Positions 7,598 through 15,889 of a DNA stretch of 64,000 bases are shown piece after piece. Origin of the DNA: Pseudomonas sp. GOM6 (GTDB taxonomy: Bacteria; Pseudomonadota; Gammaproteobacteria; Pseudomonadales; Pseudomonadaceae); the NCBI RefSeq assembly GCF_029537485.1, contig NZ_JARPUS010000001.1:310001-374000 (forward strand), written 5' to 3'. The notes below the pieces were generated by a model that was given only the letters and a program-made list of their open reading frames with translations, was not told the DNA's origin and made no database searches. Position 1 is the stretch's first letter. The number at the start of each line of letters is the position of its first letter. The translations under genes were made by a program, and so were the position numbers.

Positions 7598-9382
7598 CTA
7601 CTTTTGCTCGCTCTGCGGGGTGACCCGCAACACTTCCTCGAGGGTGGTCATGCCGGCGGCGATCTTCTGCGCGCCGGACAGGCGCAGGCTGCGCATGCCG
7701 TCCTTGAAGGCTGCGCGGCGCAGCGCGACGAGGTCGGTGTCGGCGGTGATCAGCGGCTTGATGTTGTCGTTCAGCAGCATGATCTCGTAAACCCCGGCAC
7801 GGCCGCGGTAGCCGGTGTCGCGGCATTCCAGGCAGCCCACTGCGCGGTGCGCCTGGGTCGGCAGGGGTGAACTCCAGGGCCGTGTCAGGCTTTGCCAGTC
7901 GTTCTCGCTCAGTTCTACCGGCGCCTTGCAGTGCGGGCACAGGGTGCGTACCAGACGCTGGGCCATCACCCCGAGGATGGTGGCCTTGAGCAGGTAGTGC
8001 GGCACGCCCAGCTCGAGCAGGCGGGTAATGGCGCTGGGCGCATCGTTGGTGTGCAGGGTGGAGAGCACCAGGTGGCCGGTCAGTGCCGCCTGGATGGCCA
8101 TTTCGGCGGTTTCCAGGTCGCGGATCTCGCCGACCATGATGATGTCCGGGTCCTGGCGCATCAGCGCGCGCACGCCGGCGGCGAAGTTGAGGTCGATGTT
8201 GTGCTGCACCTGCATCTGGTTGAAGGCCGGTTCGATCATCTCGATCGGGTCTTCGATGGTGCAGACGTTCACTTCCTCGGTCGCCAGCTGCTTGAGCGTG
8301 GTGTACAGAGTGGTGGTCTTGCCCGAGCCGGTGGGGCCGGTGACCAGGATGATGCCGTTGGGCTGGTTGGTCATGCTCTCCCAGCGGCGCAGGTCGTCCG
8401 GCGAGAAGCCCAGCTGGTCGGGGTTCTTCAGCAGCACCTCGGGGTCGAAGATACGCATCACCATCTTCTCGCCGAAGGCGGTGGGCAGGGTCGACAGGCG
8501 CAGTTCCACCTCGCCGCCATCCGGGGTCTTGGTCTTGATCCGGCCGTCCTGCGGCTTGCGCTTTTCGGCGATGTTCATCCGCCCGAGGTTCTTCAGGCGG
8601 CTGACCACCGCCATCGTCACCTGGATCGGGAACTGATAGACGTTGTGCAGCACGCCGTCGATGCGAAAGCGCACGGTGCCGATTTCACGCCGTGGCTCGA
8701 TGTGGATGTCGCTGGCGCGTTGCTGGTAGGCGTACTGGAACAGCCAGTCGACGATATTGACGATGTGCGCGTCGTTGGCGTCCGGCTCCTGGTCGCTGGC
8801 GCCCAGGCTGAGCAGCTGCTCGAAGTTGCCCACGTTGCTGGTTTTGATGTCCTGGGCATTGGCACCGCTGACCGAGCGCGCCAGGCGATAGAACTCGGTG
8901 GTAAAGCGCTGCAGGTCAACCGGGTTGACCACCACGCGCTTGATCGGCCGTTTCAGCACATGGATCAGGTTGGCTTCCCAGCTGTGCACGTAGGGCTGGG
9001 CGCTGGCGATGGTCACCGCCTCGCTGTCCACCGCCACGGCGAGAATCTTGTGGCGCTGGGCAAAGGCGTAGGACATCAGTGGCGTGACCGCCGCCACGTC
9101 GATCTTCAGCGGGTCGATGCGCAGGTAGGGCTGGCCGGACTGGTTGGCCAGCCACACGGTCAGGCCTTCCAGGTCGATCTTCTTGCCGGGGCGCTGCAGG
9201 TCGTCCAGTTGCTGCGCAGCGAGGAACTCCAGCGGGTGCATCTGTGCGTTGCCGGAGGCACGGCGCAGCACCATGCACTGCTCGGCGTTCTCCTGGGAGA
9301 CTCGGCCCTGAGCGACCAGGTCGCGGAGGATATCGTTGAGATCGAGCCAGCGATCCTGGGCGGGCGAGGCGAGAACGGACAT
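7598..9382 (-). CDS. GspE/PilB-family secretion ATPase (orphan)
   Basis: The product is 594 residues from an ATG preceded by a good Shine-Dalgarno (AAGGGAG). It has an N-terminal MshEN-like region, then the hexameric ATPase core: Walker A GPTGSGKTTTLYTTL (near 350), Asp box with CTIEDPIEMIEPAFNQMQVQ, Walker B DPDIIMVGEIRDLETAE and the His box HLVLSTLHTND. The zinc-type tetracysteine (CPHCKAP then CLECRDTGYRGRAG) is that of type II secretion and type IV pilus assembly motors. No pilin, platform protein, secretin or prepilin peptidase gene lies nearby, so its partner machine is unknown. P. aeruginosa has a matching stand-alone gene next to the CYTH-CHAD gene, so the isolation is ancestral and not a broken cluster. 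Confidence 0.88.
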   Translation of the reverse strand: MSVLASPAQDRWLDLNDILRDLVAQGRVSQENAEQCMVLRRASGNAQMHPLEFLAAQQLDDLQRPGKKIDLEGLTVWLANQSGQPYLRIDPLKIDVAAVTPLMSYAFAQRHKILAVAVDSEAVTIASAQPYVHSWEANLIHVLKRPIKRVVVNPVDLQRFTTEFYRLARSVSGANAQDIKTSNVGNFEQLLSLGASDQEPDANDAHIVNIVDWLFQYAYQQRASDIHIEPRREIGTVRFRIDGVLHNVYQFPIQVTMAVVSRLKNLGRMNIAEKRKPQDGRIKTKTPDGGEVELRLSTLPTAFGEKMVMRIFDPEVLLKNPDQLGFSPDDLRRWESMTNQPNGIILVTGPTGSGKTTTLYTTLKQLATEEVNVCTIEDPIEMIEPAFNQMQVQHNIDLNFAAGVRALMRQDPDIIMVGEIRDLETAEMAIQAALTGHLVLSTLHTNDAPSAITRLLELGVPHYLLKATILGVMAQRLVRTLCPHCKAPVELSENDWQSLTRPWSSPLPTQAHRAVGCLECRDTGYRGRAGVYEIMLLNDNIKPLITADTDLVALRRAAFKDGMRSLRLSGAQKIAAGMTTLEEVLRVTPQSEQK

Positions 9383-9417
9383 GGAGCTCCCTTTGTATGG
9401 ATGACGGGGTGAGCAGC

Positions 9418-10782
9418 TTATTTCAGCAGCAGCTTCCAAGGTTTGAGCGTGGCCACAGTATGGGCCTGTGCCACGCGGGCGGCCAACACCTCGGCATCCA
9501 GCGGTTGCTGGGTCAGCTCATGCAGTTTGCTCATCTCGCCATAGAGGCGGTCGACCTCCGGTACCTCCAGCACCTGGCGGGCCAGGCGCAGCCAGACCTG
9601 GATGCGTTCGATGCGCGGCAGCTGCTCGGCCAGGTCTTCCGGTTGCTGCTGGTAGCGCCTGAGCTGCAGCGCGGTGCCTTCTTCGGCGAGCAGATGCGGC
9701 AGCCAGTTGCCCAGCACCGCCGCGCCCTGTCGATTGCCGCGCGCGTTGCGCTCGACCGTCCAGCTGCGATTGAGCAACCAGCGCGACAGGCTGAGCGAGA
9801 ACAGGCCCCAGCGATTGCCCTGCAACTCGGCGGCGAACAGCGCGGGTGCGTTCTGCCGCAGTTCGTCATTGTTCTGGCCGGCCAGCAGGCGCGGGCGCCA
9901 GTCGTTCAGCAGGGCATCCAGCGTCTCGCGCAGGTCATGGCTGCTGGCGCGCGGCGCCGCCTGGCCCAGGCTGCCGAGCAGGGCACGCAGCTCGATCAGT
10001 CGGTCCAGCCACTGGCTGAGCAGTTTCCAGTGGCCGCTCCAGCGGTACTGTTCGGCCAGGCGCTGGCTGCTGCCGAGCAGGTGCCAGGCGAGGGCGGCGA
10101 AGACGTCATCCAGGCTCTGTTCGGCATTTAACTCGGGCGCCGGTAGGGCCAGGCTGTAGCTGGCCGAGTCGAACAGGCGATAGCCGCGTTCGGCCTTGCT
10201 GATGTCGCAGGGCATCAGCGGCAGGTCGGCGGCAAGCTCGCAGGCCAGCTCCAGCAGGGCTGCGGGTTGGCCTTCGCGCAGCTCCAGTTCCAGCTCGCAG
10301 ATTTCCTCTTCGCCTTCGCCGGCGACTACCTTGCCCAGGTCGAGGGCGGCCTCGATCACGGTCTTGGCCTTGCCGCGGCCCCAGGCAATTTCCGCCTTCT
10401 CGCGGACGAAGTCGGTGGTGAACAGGGGCTTGAGCTGTTTCTTGTCCAGCTCGGCCAGGCTGGCCGGCCAGCACTCGTCGGTAAGTTTCTTGGTGTCCAG
10501 CTTGGCCTTGCTCAGGTGCCAGTCCCACTCGTTGCGCTCCGACAGCCCGGCCACACTCTGGCCTCGGCTTTTCAGCGTCTGGATCACCTGCTCGCCGTCG
10601 CGGCGCAGGCGCAGGGCCACGCGGGCCTGCGCCAGGTCACGGTCGAGGGTGTCGAAATATTGATTGAACAGCGGGTGGGACGACCAGCCGGACTTGTTGC
10701 GCTTCTTTAGAAGCGGGTGTTCACGTAGGGCCGCCAGGGTTTCGCGGCTGACGCGCAGTTTGATTTCGGTTTCTTTGTTCAT
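9418..10782 (-). CDS. CYTH and CHAD domain protein (inorganic triphosphatase YgiF-like)
   Basis: The product is 454 residues from the ATG that begins MNKETEIKLRV. Longer upstream in-frame starts are rejected because this ATG provides the conserved ExExK motif (E4, E6, K8) that defines CYTH triphosphate-tunnel enzymes. The CYTH domain covers about residues 1-200, with ELELELREG as another conserved metal and substrate strand. A helical CHAD domain with spaced His/Arg/Lys residues fills the rest (for example LRETLDALLNDWRPRLLAG). E. coli YgiF of this architecture hydrolyses tripolyphosphate, and CHAD domains bind polyphosphate. The divergent gene pair at 10885 encodes phosphate uptake functions, so the context fits polyphosphate or phosphate metabolism. 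Confidence 0.88.
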   Translation of the reverse strand: MNKETEIKLRVSRETLAALREHPLLKKRNKSGWSSHPLFNQYFDTLDRDLAQARVALRLRRDGEQVIQTLKSRGQSVAGLSERNEWDWHLSKAKLDTKKLTDECWPASLAELDKKQLKPLFTTDFVREKAEIAWGRGKAKTVIEAALDLGKVVAGEGEEEICELELELREGQPAALLELACELAADLPLMPCDISKAERGYRLFDSASYSLALPAPELNAEQSLDDVFAALAWHLLGSSQRLAEQYRWSGHWKLLSQWLDRLIELRALLGSLGQAAPRASSHDLRETLDALLNDWRPRLLAGQNNDELRQNAPALFAAELQGNRWGLFSLSLSRWLLNRSWTVERNARGNRQGAAVLGNWLPHLLAEEGTALQLRRYQQQPEDLAEQLPRIERIQVWLRLARQVLEVPEVDRLYGEMSKLHELTQQPLDAEVLAARVAQAHTVATLKPWKLLLK

Positions 10783-10824
10783 GGCAGCGCCTATCATGAA
10801 ATTGTTGCAGTCCGATGTGTCGCA

Positions 10825-10853
10825 TTGGCCGGCGAGCAAAGCCCACCTATAAT
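10825..10853 (+). promoter_or_regulatory. Probable sigma-70 promoter of the DUF47-pit operon
   Basis: A consensus -10 TATAAT (10848-10853) lies 17 bases after a -35 TTGGCC (10825-10830), 31 bases before the DUF47 ATG. No Pho box is evident in the short intergenic region, so constitutive expression is likely. Confidence 0.65.
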
Positions 10854-10884
10854 TGCGGCCTTTTTCCAGCAGGGGCTTCCCTAA

Positions 10885-11562
10885 ATGCCAACCAATCCCT
10901 TTGTCAGCCTGTTCGGTCGTTCGCCGATTGGCCCCATGCAGCAGCACATCGCCAAGGCGCATGAGTGTGCCGCCAACCTGGTGCCGTTTTTCGAGGCGGT
11001 CATGGCTCAGGACTGGGCTGAAGTCGCTCGGGTGCAGCAGGAAATGGTGCGTCTGGAGAAGGAAGCCGACAAGCTCAAGAAGAGCGTGCGTCTGAACCTG
11101 CCGAAGAGCCTGTTCCTGCCGGTGCCGCGCTCGGACTTGCTTGAGCTGCTCAGTGTACAGGACAAAGTAGCCAATAAAGCCAAGGACATCGCTGGCCTGA
11201 TGCTAGGCCGCGAGATGGCCATCCCGGCCGAGTTGCAGCCGCTGATCCGCTCCTTCGTGCAGCGCACCGTCGACGCCAGTGCCCAGGCACTGCGAGCGAT
11301 GAACGAGCTGGATGAGTTGCTGGAAACCGGCTTTGGTGGCCGTGAGGCCAAGCTGGTGGAAACCCTGGTGGAGGAGCTGGACGGTATCGAGGATGACACC
11401 GACCGTCTGCAGATCGAGGTGCGCCGCACCCTGTTCAAGCTGGAGAAGGATTTGCCTCCGGTGGACGTGATGTTCCTCTACCAGATCATCGACTGGGTCG
11501 GCGAGGTCGCCGACCGTGCCCAGCGTGTGGGCAATCGTCTGGAACAACTGCTGGCGCGTTAA
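10885..11562 (+). CDS. DUF47/TIGR00153 PhoU-like protein
   Basis: The product is 225 residues and predominantly helical. It carries the DUF47 pattern of repeated acidic/helix segments such as MVRLEKEADKLKKSVRLNL, ELDGIEDDTDRLQIEVRR and VMFLYQIIDWVGEVADRAQR. The E/D-rich helices resemble PhoU metal-binding helices. Genes of this family sit directly upstream of Pit transporters, as here (38 bases apart), and are thought to modulate the transporter. It is cytosolic, with no signal or membrane segment. Co-transcribed with pit from the promoter at 10825. Confidence 0.88.
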   Translation: MPTNPFVSLFGRSPIGPMQQHIAKAHECAANLVPFFEAVMAQDWAEVARVQQEMVRLEKEADKLKKSVRLNLPKSLFLPVPRSDLLELLSVQDKVANKAKDIAGLMLGREMAIPAELQPLIRSFVQRTVDASAQALRAMNELDELLETGFGGREAKLVETLVEELDGIEDDTDRLQIEVRRTLFKLEKDLPPVDVMFLYQIIDWVGEVADRAQRVGNRLEQLLAR

Positions 11563-11600
11563 GCGCCAGTGTCCTTCTGGGATAACAGGTAAAACTATTT

Positions 11601-12866
11601 ATGTCTCTTATTGCGGATTACGGCTTCGTACTCCTGGTACTCGCCTGCCTGTTCGGTTTCTTCATGGCCTGGGGGGTTGGCGCCAACGATGTGGCCAATG
11701 CCATGGGCACCTCGGTCGGTTCCCGAGCGCTGACCATCAAGCAGGCGATTCTCATCGCCATGGTCTTCGAGTTCTGTGGCGCTTACTTGGCCGGCGGTGA
11801 AGTTACCGAGACCATCAAGAACGGCATTGTCGATGCCAGCGTCATTACGCCCGACCTGATGGTGCTGGGTATGATGTCGGCACTCCTGGCTGCCGGCTCC
11901 TGGCTGCTGATCGCCTCGACGAAAGGCTGGCCGGTGTCCACCACTCACTCCATCGTCGGCGCGGTGATCGGTTTTGCCGCCGTCGGCGTGTCCCCCGATG
12001 CCGTGCACTGGGAGTCGGTCGGCCCCATCGTCGCCAGCTGGGTGGTCTCTCCCGTGCTCTCCGGTCTGGTGGCTTTCGGCCTGTTCATGAGCGTGCAGGC
12101 ACTGATCATCAACACCGACAGCCCGTTCAAGAACGCCAAGCGCTTCGTGCCGATGTACATGTTCCTCACCGGTTTCATGGTGTCGATCATGACCCTGTCC
12201 AAGGGCCTCAAGCACATCGGCCTGAACCTCTCCGGTCAGGAAAGCATCCTGCTGTCGATTGGCATCGGTGGCCTAGTGATGCTGCTAGGTATCGCCATCC
12301 TCAGCCGCATCAAGGTCGATGAAGAGGCCGACAAAGCCTTCCACTTCGCCAGTGTCGAACGCGTGTTCGCCGTGCTGATGATCTTCACCGCCTGCTCCAT
12401 GGCCTTTGCCCACGGTGCCAACGATGTGGCCAATGCCGTTGGCCCGCTGGCCGGTATCGTCGGCGTGATCGAGTCCGGTGGTGCCGCCGAGGTCGCCGCC
12501 AAGTCCGCCGTGCCGGGCTGGGTGCTGCTACTCGGTGCCGTCGGTATCGTCATCGGTCTGGCCACCTACGGCTACAAGGTGATCGCCACCATCGGCAAGG
12601 AAATCACCGAGCTGACCCCCAGCCGTGGTTTCGCTGCCGAGCTGGCGACCGCCTCCACCGTGGTTGGCGCCTCGGCCATCGGCCTGCCGGTCTCCACCAC
12701 TCACACCCTGGTGGGTGCCGTGTTGGGTATCGGTATCGCGCGCGGTATTGGCGCGCTGAACCTGGGCGTGATCGGCTCCATCTTCATGTCCTGGCTGATC
12801 ACTCTGCCGATCGGCGCAGGCCTGTCGATCCTGTTCTTCTTCATCCTGCGCGGCATCTTCCTGTAA
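11601..12866 (+). CDS. pitA: Low-affinity inorganic phosphate transporter (Pit family)
   Basis: The product is 421 residues with about ten transmembrane helices. The internal duplication of the PiT family is visible as paired signatures: GANDVANAMGTSVGSRAL and AHGANDVANAVGPLAG, and also STTHSIVGAVIGF and STTHTLVGAVLGI. These proteins carry metal-phosphate in symport with protons across the inner membrane. The gene follows the DUF47 gene in one operon. Family assignment is secure; the symbol pitA is by family and not by demonstrated orthology. Confidence 0.92.
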   Translation: MSLIADYGFVLLVLACLFGFFMAWGVGANDVANAMGTSVGSRALTIKQAILIAMVFEFCGAYLAGGEVTETIKNGIVDASVITPDLMVLGMMSALLAAGSWLLIASTKGWPVSTTHSIVGAVIGFAAVGVSPDAVHWESVGPIVASWVVSPVLSGLVAFGLFMSVQALIINTDSPFKNAKRFVPMYMFLTGFMVSIMTLSKGLKHIGLNLSGQESILLSIGIGGLVMLLGIAILSRIKVDEEADKAFHFASVERVFAVLMIFTACSMAFAHGANDVANAVGPLAGIVGVIESGGAAEVAAKSAVPGWVLLLGAVGIVIGLATYGYKVIATIGKEITELTPSRGFAAELATASTVVGASAIGLPVSTTHTLVGAVLGIGIARGIGALNLGVIGSIFMSWLITLPIGAGLSILFFFILRGIFL

Positions 12867-12929
12867 GCGGCGGGTTTATTCCGCGGCAACGATGCCCCTA
12901 TGATGGGGCATCGTCCGTGGAGACCGCCG

Positions 12930-14069
12930 ATGCCGCTTCCCTCGCTCAAGGATCAACTCACCGCGCTGATTGCCGCGCCCTCGGTGAGCTGCACCCAGCC
13001 GCACTGGGACCAATCCAATCGCGCCGTCATCGACCTGCTGGCCAGCTGGCTGGCCGAGCTGGGCTTTGCCTGCGAAATTCAGGACGTGGCGCCAGGCAAG
13101 GCCAATCTGCTGGCCACCTATGGCAGTGGTCCCGGCGGCCTGGTACTGGCTGGCCATAGCGATACCGTACCTTTCGATGCCGAGCTGTGGCAGAGCGACC
13201 CGCTCAAGCTGAACGAGCAGGGCGATCGTTGGGTGGGGCTGGGCGTGTGCGACATGAAAGGCTTCTTTCCGCTCATCATCGAAGCCGTGCGTGAGCTGCT
13301 CGATCAGCCGTTCAAGCAGCCGCTGCTGGTGTTGGCGACATGCGACGAGGAAAGCTCGATGTCCGGCGCCCGCGCCCTGGCCGAGGCCGGCAGGCCGCTG
13401 GCGCGCGCGGCGGTGATCGGTGAGCCGACGGGCCTGAAGCCGATTCGCCTGCACAAGGGCATCATGATGGAGCGCATCGACATTCTCGGGCAGAGCGGGC
13501 ACAGCTCCGATCCCAGCCTGGGGCACAGCGCCCTGGAGGCCATGCAGGACGTCATCGGCGAGCTGCGCGTGCTGCGCAGCCAGTGGCAGCGCGAGTTCAA
13601 CAATCCGCAGTTCACGGTGCCGACGCCGACGCTGAACCTCGGTTGCATTCACGGCGGCGACAACCCCAACCGTATCTGCGGCCAGTGTGCCCTGGAGTTC
13701 GATTTGCGCCCGCTGCCGGGCATGGACCCGCAACAGCTGCGCGCGGCGATCAACGCCAAGCTGCGGCCGGTGGCCGAGCGCCATCAGGTACGTATCGATT
13801 ACGCGCCGCTGTTCGCCAGCGTGCCACCTTTCGAGCAACGCGCCGGCAGCGAGCTGGTGCGGGTGGCCGAAAAGCTCACCGGGCATGCGGCGCAGTCGGT
13901 GGCATTTGCCACCGAAGCGCCTTATCTTCAGCAGCTCGGCTGCGAAACCATCGTCCTCGGTCCCGGCGACATCGCGTGTGCCCATCAGCCGAATGAATTT
14001 CTCGAGCTGGCGCGTATCGAACCGACTGTGCAGCTGCTGCGCCAGCTGATCCAGCACTACTGCCTGTAA
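12930..14069 (+). CDS. argE: Acetylornithine deacetylase
   Basis: The product is 379 residues. The ATG at 12930 is preceded by GTGGAG at proper spacing and starts MPLPSLKDQLTALIAAPSVS; the ATG 30 bases earlier lacks this. It is an M20 peptidase-family metalloenzyme with GLVLAGHSDTVPFD (first metal His/Asp), GLGVCDMKGFF (bridging Asp), LATCDEESSMSGARAL (catalytic and metal Glu) and the terminal ACAHQPNEFLEL (last His). It removes acetyl from N-acetylornithine to give ornithine. Many pseudomonads recycle the acetyl group with ArgJ, so this copy may be auxiliary. It lies upstream of argA on the same strand, with a leader/attenuator-like region between. Confidence 0.9.
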   Translation: MPLPSLKDQLTALIAAPSVSCTQPHWDQSNRAVIDLLASWLAELGFACEIQDVAPGKANLLATYGSGPGGLVLAGHSDTVPFDAELWQSDPLKLNEQGDRWVGLGVCDMKGFFPLIIEAVRELLDQPFKQPLLVLATCDEESSMSGARALAEAGRPLARAAVIGEPTGLKPIRLHKGIMMERIDILGQSGHSSDPSLGHSALEAMQDVIGELRVLRSQWQREFNNPQFTVPTPTLNLGCIHGGDNPNRICGQCALEFDLRPLPGMDPQQLRAAINAKLRPVAERHQVRIDYAPLFASVPPFEQRAGSELVRVAEKLTGHAAQSVAFATEAPYLQQLGCETIVLGPGDIACAHQPNEFLELARIEPTVQLLRQLIQHYCL

Positions 14070-14096
14070 CCCCGTCCTGTCATGAAGGAGCATCTG

Positions 14097-14114
14097 ATGT
14101 TGCGACGAAGCTAG
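14097..14114 (+). CDS. Putative arginine leader peptide (MLRRS) before argA
   Basis: A mini-ORF reads ATG TTG CGA CGA AGC TAG. Its ATG is preceded by AAGGAG at six bases (14085-14090), the best Shine-Dalgarno in the argE-argA gap. An in-frame ATG at 14082 would extend it to MKEHLMLRRS but has no ribosome site. The two adjacent arginine codons are both CGA, a codon usually rare in GC-rich pseudomonads. The codons overlap the 5' arm of a terminator-like hairpin (14104-14160). This is the layout of a classical amino-acid attenuator in front of the first gene of arginine synthesis. Function is inferred from layout only. Confidence 0.5.
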   Translation: MLRRS

Positions 14115-14160
14115 GCCGACCCTCTTCCCTTTGCCGGAAGCCAATCCCCCTTCGTCTTTT
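14104..14160 (+). promoter_or_regulatory. Candidate transcription attenuator of argA
   Basis: GACGAAG (14104-14110) is complementary to CTTCGTC (14150-14156), which is followed at once by TTTT (14157-14160). An inner hairpin CTTCC/GGAAG (14124-14128 with 14136-14140) lies between and shortens the loop. GAAG (14107-14110) can instead pair with CTTC (14124-14127), which would be the competing antiterminator. The 5' arm overlaps the CGA CGA codons of the mini-ORF at 14097. Confidence 0.45.
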
Positions 14161-14177
14161 GCTCGACAGGCTTGTAC

Positions 14178-15476
14178 ATGCACGACTACGTCAACTGGCT
14201 GCGCCACGCTTCCCCCTATATCAACGCCCACCGGGACTGCACCTTCGTGGTGATGCTGCCCGGCGAGGGCGTGGAACATCCGAACTTCGGCAATATCGTT
14301 CACGACCTGGTGCTGCTGCACAGCCTCGGTGTGCGTCTGGTGCTGGTGCATGGTTCGCGCCCGCAGATCGAGGCGCGTCTGGCCGAGCGAGGCCTTACCC
14401 CGCGCTATCACAAGGACTTGCGCATCACCGATGGCCCGACCCTGGACTGCGTGATCGATGCCGTGGGCAGCCTGCGTATCGCGATCGAGGCGCGCCTGTC
14501 GATGGACATGGCCGCCTCGCCGATGCAGGGCTCGCGCCTGCGCGTGTCCGGCGGCAACTTCGTCACCGCGCGGCCGATCGGCGTGGTCGACGGCATCGAC
14601 TACCACCACACCGGCGAGGTGCGCCGGGTCGACCGCAAGGGCATCGGCCGCCTGCTCGACGAGCGCAGCATCGTGCTGCTTTCGGCGCTGGGTTACTCGC
14701 CCACCGGCGAGATCTTCAACCTGGCCTGCGAAGATGTCGCTACCCGCGCGGCCATCGACCTGCAGGCCGACAAGCTGCTGCTGTTCAGCCCCGAGCGCGG
14801 GCTGCTCGACGAGCAGGGCAAGCTGGTGCGTGAGCTACGCCCGCAGCAGGTGCCGGCGCACCTGGCCCGCCTCGGCAGTTGCTACCAGGCCGAGTTGCTC
14901 GACGCTGCGGCCCAGGCCTGCCGGGCCGGGGTCAAGCGCAGCCATATCGTCAGCTACATGGACAACGGCGCGCTGCTGACCGAGCTGTTCACCCGTGACG
15001 GCGGCGGCACCCTGGTCGACCAGGAGCAGTTCGAGTCGCTGCGCGAGGCGACCATCGAGGATGTCGGGGGGCTGATCGAGCTGATCACCCCGCTGGAGGA
15101 CCAGGGCATCCTGGTGCGTCGCTCGCGTGAGGTGCTGGAGCGCGAGATCGAGCAGTTCAGCATCGTCGAGCGCGACGGTCTGATCATCGCCTGCGCTGCA
15201 CTGTATCGCCTGGCCGATTCCGATGCCGGCGAGCTGGCCTGCCTGGCGGTGAACCCGGAATACCGCCATGGCGGCCGTGGTGATGAACTGCTGGAGCGCA
15301 TCGAGGAGCGCGCCCGTGAACAGGGGCTGAAGACCCTGTATGTACTCACCACCCGTACTGCCCACTGGTTCCAGGAGCGTGGCTTTGAACCCAGTGCGGT
15401 GGAGCGTCTGCCGGCTTCGCGCGCGTCGCTGTACAACTACCAGCGTAATTCGAAGATCTTCGAGAAAACGCTGTAG
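14178..15476 (+). CDS. argA: Amino-acid N-acetyltransferase (N-acetylglutamate synthase)
   Basis: The product is 432 residues from the ATG of MHDYVNWLRHASPYINAH; a TTG two codons upstream is possible but unneeded. The N-terminal two-thirds is an amino-acid-kinase-like domain without phosphotransfer function (VRLVLVHGSRPQIEARL; arginine-binding regulatory role). The C-terminal third is a GNAT acetyltransferase with LACLAVNPEYRHGGRGDELL as the acetyl-CoA loop. It makes N-acetylglutamate, the first step of arginine synthesis, and in this family is feedback-inhibited by arginine. Length matches classical ArgA. The attenuator-like leader upstream would add a second level of arginine control. A terminator follows at 15511. 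Confidence 0.95.
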   Translation: MHDYVNWLRHASPYINAHRDCTFVVMLPGEGVEHPNFGNIVHDLVLLHSLGVRLVLVHGSRPQIEARLAERGLTPRYHKDLRITDGPTLDCVIDAVGSLRIAIEARLSMDMAASPMQGSRLRVSGGNFVTARPIGVVDGIDYHHTGEVRRVDRKGIGRLLDERSIVLLSALGYSPTGEIFNLACEDVATRAAIDLQADKLLLFSPERGLLDEQGKLVRELRPQQVPAHLARLGSCYQAELLDAAAQACRAGVKRSHIVSYMDNGALLTELFTRDGGGTLVDQEQFESLREATIEDVGGLIELITPLEDQGILVRRSREVLEREIEQFSIVERDGLIIACAALYRLADSDAGELACLAVNPEYRHGGRGDELLERIEERAREQGLKTLYVLTTRTAHWFQERGFEPSAVERLPASRASLYNYQRNSKIFEKTL

Positions 15477-15510
15477 GCGTGGGCGACCTTCTGGACAGTG
15501 AGTAATGAAA

Positions 15511-15530
15511 AGGGCCGCATCTGCGGCCCT
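15511..15530. terminator. Bidirectional terminator after argA
   Basis: AGGGCCGCA and TGCGGCCCT form a 9-bp stem with a tight loop, with AAAA before and TTTG after. It can end argA (+) and also the short minus-strand gene at 15547. Confidence 0.8.
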
Positions 15531-15546
15531 TTGTATGTGGCGCTGC

Positions 15547-15744
15547 TCAGGCGCTGCGCCGCTGGTGCAGTTTGAACTGCTCGTTGCCATCGTCCCAGCC
15601 CGCTTCCCAGGCGGCGGCCAGCACCTCCGCAGAGTGCGGCTGCTGGTGCAGTGGCTGGCCGGTGAGGCCGGCCATGTAGCCCTGCTGGTAGGCCTTGGCC
15701 AGGCTGTCCAGGCTCCAGTCGTGGTTGTCGGTGTCAGGCGTCAT
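15547..15744 (-). CDS. Ribosome modulation factor (RMF)-like small protein
   Basis: The product is 65 residues. The spacing of conserved residues matches RMF: an A-x-x-x-GY-x-AG core (AYQQGYMAGLTGQPLHQQP) followed by W-x-x-GW (AAAWEAGWDDGNEQ). RMF helps dimerise and silence 70S ribosomes in stationary phase. However, this protein is acidic overall and lacks the Arg/Lys-rich tail of E. coli RMF, so it may bind something else; small RMF-like proteins of uncertain role (including the CrpP group) are common in Pseudomonas. No strong Shine-Dalgarno is seen before the ATG. It sits alone between argA and gshA, both pointing at it or away from it. Confidence 0.65.
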   Translation of the reverse strand: MTPDTDNHDWSLDSLAKAYQQGYMAGLTGQPLHQQPHSAEVLAAAWEAGWDDGNEQFKLHQRRSA

Positions 15745-15889
15745 GGCGGCGGGTCGGTGCGGATTTCCTCCACAGGCTAGCCGCTGTCGGCGGATCTGGC
15801 TGACCGCTGGTCAGGGCCGAACGGTCGAAGTGGCGGAATTGTGACGGACTGCCGCTGTTACGTCGGGCCCGTCACCCAGGTGCCTGATT

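Noticed and set aside
7892..9412. 506-codon plus-strand open frame across the ATPase gene
   Set aside because: It is the exact antisense of an intact GspE-like gene, with His/Val/Gly-rich shadow composition and no ribosome site.
12876..14609. 577-codon minus-strand open frame across argE and argA
   Set aside because: Antisense to two confirmed biosynthetic genes; low-complexity His/Gln/Ala content.
15841..15875. GTGACGG/CCGTCAC inverted repeat after gshA
   Set aside because: 7-bp stem with a long loop and no U-tract on the gshA strand; too weak to call a terminator.
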